A stretch of DNA of 64,000 nt from JBAMOY01 sp037071015 (GTDB taxonomy: Bacteria; Bacillota_I; Bacilli_A; RF39; UBA660), in the NCBI GenBank assembly GCA_037071015.1, contig JBAMOY010000001.1, positions 682,001-746,000 on the forward strand, written 5' to 3'. The notes under the pieces were generated by a model that did not search any database, was not told the DNA's origin, and saw only the letters and a list, made by a program, of their open reading frames with translations. The position numbers were made by a program, and so were the translations under genes. This document shows positions 36,499-42,464 of this stretch, in pieces. Each line of letters starts with the position of its first letter. The first letter of the stretch is position 1.

Positions 36499-36964
36499 TA
36501 AACTTCACCACTTTCTTAATCTTTAAAATTAAATCATCAATATCTAAATTTAATTTTACAATTTTCTCTAAATTAATCTTTAAATTACCATCATCATTGA
36601 TTAACTTTTCCCCATGATATACCTTCTCTTTACCATTTACCTTTACATATGATAAACCTAAGTCTTCATAAACTGGTATTCCATCTTTAATATTATTATT
36701 TTTAGTAACTGTATAATACTCTTCTATAATATTTAAACTACTATCTAAAAATAAGCGGCATATATAATTATTGTTTAAAGGAACTATTTCAACTATATAA
36801 TAATCATTATCTATTAATTTAATTTCTTCTCCAAATTCTATAAGAGAAAATGGATTTACAATTTTCAAAATTTTTTTTATTATAATTGTATCATTAATAT
36901 TTTTATATAAATATAACTTATATTCATCAACATCTCTAAGATACGTACTAGAACTATATTTCAT
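36482..36964 (-). CDS. DUF402-like protein, copy 2
   Basis: 160 aa, paralog of the adjacent upstream gene. Shared blocks are TYLRDVDEYKLYLY / TYLRDVSEYIIELS and DNDYYIVEIVPLNNNY / DNNYYIIEILPKNENY. Some characterised DUF402 proteins hydrolyse nucleoside di- and triphosphates, and FAU-1 members act on RNA. This copy has lost parts of the C-terminal conserved block (VPVYEDLGLSYVKVNG replaces the acidic DLYLDVTI-type motif), so it may be inactive or a binding partner. Confidence 0.7.
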   Translation of the reverse strand: MKYSSSTYLRDVDEYKLYLYKNINDTIIIKKILKIVNPFSLIEFGEEIKLIDNDYYIVEIVPLNNNYICRLFLDSSLNIIEEYYTVTKNNNIKDGIPVYEDLGLSYVKVNGKEKVYHGEKLINDDGNLKINLEKIVKLNLDIDDLILKIKKVVKFNENSN

Positions 36965-37463
36965 CTAATAAATCCTTTATATTTAAATTTAAATATTTAT
37001 TACTATTGTTTTTTATTTCATCTAATAATTTGTTTTTTGTTTCAATAGCCATATTATATGTATCAGAATTTATCAAACCATTTTGATAAGCATTTTCTAG
37101 TTCTTCTTCATCTAAAACCTCTACACTATTATTTGTAATAGTAACATCTAAATATAAATCATCATAATATGGTATTTTGCTGTCTAAATCAATTCCACAA
37201 CCTTTTGTTATATCAATATAATATTCTATTAAATTTTTATCACTATCTAAGTATGCCCTAATAGCATAATTCTCATTTTTAGGTAAAATTTCTATTATAT
37301 AATAATTATTATCTATTATTTTTAAACCATTACTTAAAATAAACGGCTCTGTTTTTATTATTTTTTTCTTTGATAAAAAATAATCATCATTTGTAAATGA
37401 AAGTTCTATTATATATTCACTAACATCTCTTAAATATGTTTTACTTAATAATTTTTTTCTCAT
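36954..37463 (-). CDS. DUF402-family protein, copy 1
   Basis: 169 aa from ATG 37463 (MRKKLLSKTYLRDV), with AAGGGTG upstream; the longer frame to 37580 would run inside the previous gene. Conserved DUF402 features are YYIDITKG and PYYDDLYLDVTI, then VEVLDEEELENAY. DUF402 enzymes (Ntdp type) hydrolyse nucleoside di/triphosphates with metals held by such acidic residues. This copy keeps the acidic motif, unlike its neighbour. Overlaps both neighbours by a few bases, so the operon is tight. Confidence 0.8.
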   Translation of the reverse strand: MRKKLLSKTYLRDVSEYIIELSFTNDDYFLSKKKIIKTEPFILSNGLKIIDNNYYIIEILPKNENYAIRAYLDSDKNLIEYYIDITKGCGIDLDSKIPYYDDLYLDVTITNNSVEVLDEEELENAYQNGLINSDTYNMAIETKNKLLDEIKNNSNKYLNLNIKDLLDEI

Positions 37464-37935
37464 ATTTTTTACACCCTTCCTTTCCGTATAAATCATATCC
37501 TTTATTACATAATAAATTATAATACAAATAATCATAATAAGAATTCGTTGGGTTAGGAATGATAACCTCTGACCATCCATAATTTAAATATGAAGCAATG
37601 GCATTATTAATTACACTATTTAAATGATCGTCACAATATAGAATCTTATTTTGACCACAATGCATCACCTGTAAAGCATGTAATCTCATAATCATATAAT
37701 CTTTATAATCTTTAATAAAATCGTTATTATAACTATTATAATAATTTTCCTCAATAAATTTTTTTGCCATTTCTTCATGAAAACGGGCATATTCTTTAGT
37801 TAACATTTCTCCTGTTTGCAATATATATCCTTTTGGAATATATAATTCTCTATTATATTTATCGTTTGGATACTTACTATTATCAAACTTTAAACTGTCC
37901 CCTATTATATATATTCCATTATTATTTTTTCCCAT
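37441..37935 (-). CDS. Uncharacterised cassette A protein (164 aa)
   Basis: Start chosen is ATG 37935 (MGKNNNGIYIIGDSLKF), with AGGTGG upstream; the longer frame to 37986 runs into the phosphoesterase gene. Tyr/Asn-rich soluble protein with a distinctive segment MHCGQNKILYCDDHLNS holding His, Cys and two Asp, possible catalytic or metal residues. No recognised family. Confidence 0.68.
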   Translation of the reverse strand: MGKNNNGIYIIGDSLKFDNSKYPNDKYNRELYIPKGYILQTGEMLTKEYARFHEEMAKKFIEENYYNSYNNDFIKDYKDYMIMRLHALQVMHCGQNKILYCDDHLNSVINNAIASYLNYGWSEVIIPNPTNSYYDYLYYNLLCNKGYDLYGKEGCKKYEKKIIK

Positions 37936-37945
37936 TACAAACCAC

Positions 37946-38488
37946 CTATAAATTAATGTTTTCAATAATATTATCATCAATATCATATATTGTTATTGTT
38001 TTATTTTCATAAATTGCATACGTAGGAGCAAAATTATTTCTAGGTAAAGAGATTGAACCTACATTTATATAAATCATATCTTTATTTTTCTTTATAAATG
38101 GAATATGCTCATGACCATAAACCAGTATCCCTTTGCGATTAAATTTTCTATTTTTTTCAAAACTATATTCATTTCCATGTGTAATATATATATCTAATCC
38201 ATCAGTATTAATTAATGAAATTCCACTGCAAATCGGGAAATCACTAGCCTTTATATCTACAGAACTATCACAATTTCCCATCATACATATTAATTTTTCC
38301 TGATATTTAGTTAAAAACTCAAAAACTTTCTTACTATTAATTTTATACTCATTATCATATGTTGGTCCAGTATAATATAAGTCTCCCAAACATACTAATT
38401 TATCAACTTTTTCACGCTTAATTTTATTTTCTATTTTATTTAAATTAGTTGTTATTCCATGTATATCCGAAATAAATAAAATTTTCAC
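37946..38488 (-). CDS. YfcE-type metallophosphoesterase
   Basis: 180 aa calcineurin-fold phosphodiesterase. Dimetal motifs in order are FISDIHG, LGDLYY, MGNCDSS, ITHGNE and YGHEHIP. Short YfcE/MJ0936-like proteins hydrolyse phosphodiesters including cyclic nucleotides. Start is GTG 38488, which shares a base with the kinase stop (TAGTG). AAGGTG upstream. In the cassette A operon it could remove phosphate from a nucleotide intermediate. Confidence 0.9.
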   Translation of the reverse strand: MKILFISDIHGITTNLNKIENKIKREKVDKLVCLGDLYYTGPTYDNEYKINSKKVFEFLTKYQEKLICMMGNCDSSVDIKASDFPICSGISLINTDGLDIYITHGNEYSFEKNRKFNRKGILVYGHEHIPFIKKNKDMIYINVGSISLPRNNFAPTYAIYENKTITIYDIDDNIIENINL

Positions 38489-39306
38489 TATAACACCTTC
38501 TTTTTAACTTTATAATCAAATTTATATTCTTCATCACTAATACTAACATACAGTTCCCTATTTAATATTTTATAATTTATATTATTGTTATTTAAAAACT
38601 CAAACAAAGTATCATAATATTTTTTTTCTGTTATATAATCAGATAAATTTTCATTTCCCAGAAAAAGCCTTCTAAGCAAATACTCTTCAAACTTTAATAA
38701 CATTAACAATTTATCATCAATATCATTGATTTTTGAAACATCAATATTATCAACCTTATTCCTAACAAATTCTCTATTAGATATTAATTTATCTTTAAAA
38801 TTATTATTTATAATAACATCTAAAACGCTATCTAAAGACGCATCTCCACCAAAACAATTATCAATAAATATTGCATTAAAATCATTTAGATATGAAAAGT
38901 TTTCAGTATGAAATCTATTAAATACATTTTTTGCAGTGTCATTTCTTGTTAATACTCTAGAATATCTTGTTGTCAAATCACAGTCTACGTATAATTTTAA
39001 AATATTATAACCAGTAACCTCTTCGATTTTTTTTGTATCACCAGAAACAAAAATTGTATTATTACTAATATTATTTTTTGAAATTCCGTAATAAAAACCA
39101 CTTCTTATTTTATACTCAACAAAATTATCATTAGTAATATATTCTTTGAATTTTTCCTTAGTTATAAAGAAATAATCTATACCATCTATTTCTCCATTTC
39201 TCATTGGTCTTGTAGTATAACCCACATTTCTTTCAAACCCCAAACGATATAATTTATTTGCCAAATATGATTTACCAGCACCATTTTTACCTATAATCTC
39301 TATCAT
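38488..39306 (-). CDS. Guanylate-kinase-like P-loop protein with extra C-terminal domain
   Basis: 272 aa. The first 170 residues match the guanylate kinase fold: P-loop IGKNGAGKSYLA, GYTTRPMRNGEIDGIDYFF (the GMP-binding motif has TTRxxRxGExDGxDYxF) and FYYGISKNNI. The typical guanylate kinase has about 200 residues; here about 100 more follow, with no known domain. It may phosphorylate a modified nucleotide or small molecule. GGAGTAGT ahead of ATG 39306. Confidence 0.85.
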   Translation of the reverse strand: MIEIIGKNGAGKSYLANKLYRLGFERNVGYTTRPMRNGEIDGIDYFFITKEKFKEYITNDNFVEYKIRSGFYYGISKNNISNNTIFVSGDTKKIEEVTGYNILKLYVDCDLTTRYSRVLTRNDTAKNVFNRFHTENFSYLNDFNAIFIDNCFGGDASLDSVLDVIINNNFKDKLISNREFVRNKVDNIDVSKINDIDDKLLMLLKFEEYLLRRLFLGNENLSDYITEKKYYDTLFEFLNNNNINYKILNRELYVSISDEEYKFDYKVKKKVL

Positions 39307-39310
39307 ATTA

Positions 39311-40405
39311 CTACTCCTTTATTAAATACACATCAACATTTTCATCGTTTTTCAATATGTTTTCTACAGTATATAACAAATCATTTTCAAATATAGAAGC
39401 ACAATCATCACATTCTGTACCACATTTGTTTGTTATATTTTTATACTTATTTAAATCGGAATAGTTTGAACTCCAATTTTCAAAATTATTAAATATTTTA
39501 TTAACTTTACATGGAATAAGTTTATTTTTAAATAAATATGGTTTCATATAACAAGAATAACATTTTTTTGAATTCCTTTCATCCAATTCAAATCTAGGAT
39601 AATATAAAGTTGTCAAATCTTTAACGCTTATAAATTTGGTATCACTATAATCATTATATTTGGACTCCAAATCTCTAATTAAGTTTTGTATTTTGATATC
39701 AACAATTTCATTATTATAATTAATTGGTAGTAATTCCTTAGATACTTGAAATATATCAACATCTAATTGAGTAAAATCATTAATCATCTTTTCATATAAT
39801 AAAACTTTATGTACACTTAAGTATGCTTTAATATGTACTAATGAATCAGTTGATTTTAATTGTTTAATTAACAGTAATTTATTTAAAAATTCTTTGTATA
39901 AATCATCTGTTAAATCACTTGGCAAAAATATTTTAAAATATGTAATATATTTAAAATTTTGTTCTAAAAAATTAGGAATATTTATTAAATTTTTAATATT
40001 TAAACTCACAAAAACTCTTCTGTTGTAAAAATATTCTATAATTTCACCTATTTTTACTAATTCTGTTTCACTGTAATTATTATTAATGGATATTTCAACA
40101 GCCTTTAAATATTTAAATATTTTATCATTAAATATTTCTATATAATCTAAATTACTTTCTATTTCAATAATACTAATATAAATAATATTTTTATTATTTA
40201 TATTATTTATATAATCAATTACAGTAAGCGGAAATAAATATAATGATTGAACGTTATCTAATTTATATATCTCAGAATTATTATTATTAGTAATCACTAA
40301 TTTGGGTTCGTTTTTTAATAATTCTTTAGAAGAACATTTAATGCAATCATAAATTCCATTGTTTTTGATAAACAATTTATAATGTTTTTTGCAATTTTTT
40401 TTCAT
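39311..40405 (-). CDS. Radical-SAM-like protein lacking the FeS motif
   Basis: 364 aa. The middle looks like a radical SAM half-barrel, and the C-terminal Cys set (KCYSCYMKPY, IPCKVN, NKCGTECDDCASIFEN) parallels that of the 35149-36498 enzyme. But no CxxxCxxC lies at the expected place: the N-terminus instead has CKKHYKLF and IYDCIKCSS, more like a zinc knuckle. It is probably a non-catalytic paralog, perhaps a binding partner of the active enzymes. Overlaps the NUDIX gene by 29 bases. Confidence 0.72.
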   Translation of the reverse strand: MKKNCKKHYKLFIKNNGIYDCIKCSSKELLKNEPKLVITNNNNSEIYKLDNVQSLYLFPLTVIDYINNINNKNIIYISIIEIESNLDYIEIFNDKIFKYLKAVEISINNNYSETELVKIGEIIEYFYNRRVFVSLNIKNLINIPNFLEQNFKYITYFKIFLPSDLTDDLYKEFLNKLLLIKQLKSTDSLVHIKAYLSVHKVLLYEKMINDFTQLDVDIFQVSKELLPINYNNEIVDIKIQNLIRDLESKYNDYSDTKFISVKDLTTLYYPRFELDERNSKKCYSCYMKPYLFKNKLIPCKVNKIFNNFENWSSNYSDLNKYKNITNKCGTECDDCASIFENDLLYTVENILKNDENVDVYLIKE

Positions 40406-40925
40406 TTAATTTACCTCTACATATATTTTCAACATAATAATTTAAAACCCAAAGCATCTCACTATGTAATTCACTATTCAAAAAGTTTATTTGATAATGT
40501 AAATAATCATAAAACTCAGCAATATCCATATATTTTAAAAAGAAATTTTTATTTTTTTCTGAATCGTCTAAATTCATTTTTTCTTTATCAATTATGTAAT
40601 CAGTATATAATGAATAATAATATATTTCGGACAAACAATTTCTTCCAGTATTAAAATGATTTTTATTCCATTTTTCTATTTTGATAAAAGATTTAAAATC
40701 TTGGTTATTTAAAACAATTCCTGTTTCTTCTCTAAGTTCTCTACTCAAGGCCATTGTTAGTGTTTCATTTTCTTCAACATGGCCACCTATAAAAGTATAT
40801 TTCCCTTCAACATTACACAATAATATTTTACTCTCACTATTAAAAATTAGCACTTTTACACGTATTACTTTTTTATCAATATCATCATATGTTAAACTAT
40901 ATGGATTAATTTTTTTTATGTACAT
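40377..40925 (-). CDS. NUDIX hydrolase, first gene of cassette A
   Basis: 182 aa from ATG 40925 (MYIKKINPYSL), preceded by AGGAGA. The longer frame to 40976 is excluded because it starts upstream of the operon's -10 box. A complete NUDIX box (GX5EX7REUXEEXGU) is visible in GGHVEENETLTMALSRELRE and the following ETGI. Hydrolyses a nucleoside diphosphate linked to another moiety. Promoter-proximal gene of the operon. Confidence 0.93.
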   Translation of the reverse strand: MYIKKINPYSLTYDDIDKKVIRVKVLIFNSESKILLCNVEGKYTFIGGHVEENETLTMALSRELREETGIVLNNQDFKSFIKIEKWNKNHFNTGRNCLSEIYYYSLYTDYIIDKEKMNLDDSEKNKNFFLKYMDIAEFYDYLHYQINFLNSELHSEMLWVLNYYVENICRGKLNEKKLQKTL

Positions 40926-40958
40926 ACCATATCTCCTACTAAATATATAAAAATTAAA

Positions 40959-40986
40959 ACTATACGCAACAATCACAAGTTGTCAA
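40959..40986 (-). promoter_or_regulatory. Promoter of the cassette A operon
   Basis: TTGACA (40986-40981), 16 bases, TATAGT (40964-40959). Start site predicted near 40952, giving a short leader before the NUDIX start. The 175 bases to the right (40987-41161) carry no gene: only a ten-codon frame with AAAGGT ahead of it, and no recognisable family. Confidence 0.82.
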
Positions 40987-41161
40987 TATTTTATCATTAA
41001 CGGTTATAAACGTCAATTTTTTTAAATCTTTGAATTTTTACTTTTTGATTTATTACTTATATTATATATTGTTCTATATATTTCTCATTGCCTTTTAATA
41101 AGTTGAATGGTAATACGAATTCTATTTTTCATTTGTTAAAAAAGATTCTATCATTTTGATT

Positions 41162-41302
41162 ACCTTTCTTCTTATTTCACGCATTACTAAAAAAGACTAG
41201 ATTTCTCTAGTCTAATTTACTTATTAGTTATTTTTTTCTTTAACAGCAGCTTGTACCACAGTTTAGTTCGGGATGCCATAATATAAATTTAAGTTAGATG
41301 AC
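41162..41302 (-). repeat. ppdK-tail repeat, copy 2 (between cassettes A and B)
   Basis: Core 41197-41253 is identical to copies 1 and 3. Identity with copy 3 extends left over the poly-A and hairpin to 41183 (71 bp), with 22/26 positions matching at 41162-41187. Identity with copy 1 extends right to 41302 (43/49). So this copy joins a cassette-right end to a cassette-left end, which is what tandem insertion predicts. Contains a full terminator hairpin for cassette B. Confidence 0.94.
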
Positions 41303-41319
41303 ATTTTTAACATCTAATA

Positions 41320-41619
41320 TTAATCACTTATTCTTACATTAACCCCATCTATATTTTTATATACACGTTTTTCGTTTTTAGAAACTTTCTTCTCTATTTC
41401 ATCTGCCAAGTCAAATCCTAACATTTCAGATAATCCCATTAAATAAATAGCAATATCAGCTAATTCTTCATTTAAATCTTCTTTTTTCTTTTTCCAAGCA
41501 TCGTATGCCTCAGACACTTCTCCGTATAGTAAACAAAATTCTTTATTTACATCTGTTGTATTAAATCCTTTATTTAGTTTATTTTGCCATATTTTTTTTT
41601 GAACTTTTTTTAATTCCAT
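41320..41619 (-). CDS. MazG-like nucleoside triphosphate pyrophosphohydrolase
   Basis: 99 aa from ATG 41619 (MELKKVQKKIW), with GGAGG seven bases upstream; the longer frame to 41640 overlaps the previous gene. All-alpha MazG fold with the metal-binding pair LLYGEVSEAYDAW (ExxE) and LNEELADIAIYL (ExxD). Single-domain MazG proteins cleave NTPs or dNTPs to NMP and PPi. Intact, unlike its neighbour, and ended by the repeat copy 2 hairpin. Confidence 0.88.
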   Translation of the reverse strand: MELKKVQKKIWQNKLNKGFNTTDVNKEFCLLYGEVSEAYDAWKKKKEDLNEELADIAIYLMGLSEMLGFDLADEIEKKVSKNEKRVYKNIDGVNVRISD

Positions 41620-42356
41620 GTTTTTCCTCCTTAAAATCATTGTAATATTCTATTACTTTATTAGCATTATACTCTAAAAAATTATTTAATTCAATCTCAT
41701 TAAGTGTTCTATCATTAACAATAGTATATACTGGAATGGTTTGCTTCTTAACTAATAAATATCCAAAATTTTCACCAGTTTTTGTATATTCAAATATGTC
41801 TTTTGAATATACTTTATCCATAGTATCATCAGAAACATAATGTCCACCATTTTCAAATCTTATTCTATTTCTACTTTTTCTTGTTTCTAAATTAGAAACT
41901 AAATTAACGATAATACAATTGTTACTATTTTTCAAATTGTTAATAAAACTTTCTATACTGCGAAAATATGCATTTTGAGAAAATTGTGATTCATATAATT
42001 CATCATTACCTCTTGAAAACTGAATTATATTATGAAGTTCTGAATTTACAACTGCCATTTGAATTATATAATCCCATAGAATTGGTCTTATTATATCGTG
42101 CCCATCACCTTGTTTAGCAGGTTTAGTATAGTAATTTATTGAATTAATATTTACATTAAATATCCTTAATGACTTTAAAACCCATCTTCTTTAGGCATTC
42201 TTATTCATTTTCACATCTTACCATTGTACAACTTTTATTTTCACTACTTAAATCCAATTTTTTAGAAATATCTTCTTACATTAGATTTCTAAACTGCTTT
42301 ACAAAAGAAATTTTAGGACCAACAGTTAAATCTTTTAATTTAAGTTTTAAGTACAT
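41579..42356 (-). pseudogene. Decayed cassette B gene, possible P-loop kinase remnant
   Basis: An ancestral gene can be traced from ATG 42356 (MYLKLKLKDLTVGPKISF) to the stop at 41579. It carries two in-frame TAA (NLM-stop-EDISKKL, ENE-stop-ECLKKM) and a frameshift, after which it continues as NSINYYTKPAKQGDGHDIIR and RPILWDYIIQ into the open 159-codon part from Met 42058. The middle region (RNRIRFENGGHYVSDDTM) resembles P-loop kinase lids; GPKISFVKQF could be a mutated P-loop. Both stops are one change from CAA. Only the C-terminal part could be made. Confidence 0.65.
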
Positions 42357-42372
42357 TAATCACATATTTCTC

Positions 42373-42464
42373 AACTTTCTTTTTATTTCACAAATTACTA
42401 AAAAAGACTAGATTTCTCTAGTCTAATTTACTTATTAGTTATTTTTTTCTTTAACAGCAGCTTG
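42373..42464 (-). repeat. ppdK-tail repeat, copy 3 (native ppdK end)
   Basis: Core 42408-42464 is the real 3' end of ppdK: ten terminal codons including the stop, 12 spacer bases, and the hairpin. Right of the core is ppdK coding sequence; left of it (42373-42398) is a cassette-right end like that at 41162-41187. Within the core an inverted pair CTAAT-six bases-ATTAG (42423-42438) covers the stop codon and is a candidate recombinase half-site pair. Confidence 0.95.
42401..42425 (-). terminator. Intrinsic terminator of ppdK, part of the repeat core
   Basis: GACTAGA / TCTAGTC with a four-base loop, followed by TTTTTT on the minus strand. Repeated at 41190-41214 and, with one stem change, at 33374-33398. 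Confidence 0.88.

Larger units (their letters stand above)
33381..41196 (-). mobile_element. Cassette A, inserted at the ppdK 3' end
   Basis: 7816 bp between repeat cores 1 and 2. It has its own promoter (40959-40986), ten tightly packed genes on one strand in the ppdK orientation, and a terminator inside the repeat. Both ends match those of cassette B outside the core: 43/49 positions at the left (33438-33486 with 41254-41302) and 22/26 at the right (41162-41187 with 42373-42398). No transposase, integrase, terminal inverted repeat or replication gene is present. Integration in trans by a site-specific recombinase is inferred. Confidence 0.82.
41197..42407 (-). mobile_element. Cassette B, inserted at the ppdK 3' end
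   Basis: 1211 bp between repeat cores 2 and 3, same end sequences and orientation as cassette A. Holds a MazG-like gene and the decayed 41579-42356 gene. No recombinase. It is closest to ppdK; if new cassettes enter at the ppdK-proximal repeat it would be the younger insert, yet its main gene is broken. Confidence 0.8.

Noticed and set aside
33502..40925. RiPP precursor peptide in cassette A
   Set aside because: Gaps between genes are shorter than 15 bases and no small open frame with a ribosome site was found.
40987..41161. Ten-codon frame with AAAGGT before it at the right end of cassette A
   Set aside because: Too short and without a recognised family; could be a leftover of a lost gene.
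41579..42356. Recoding of TAA as glutamine in the cassette B gene
   Set aside because: TAA ends ppdK and many other genes here; a frameshift is also present, so decay is simpler.
33381..42464. Insertion sequence or transposon as source of the repeats
   Set aside because: No transposase, no terminal inverted repeats; the repeat is a gene end with terminator, which fits site-specific integration.
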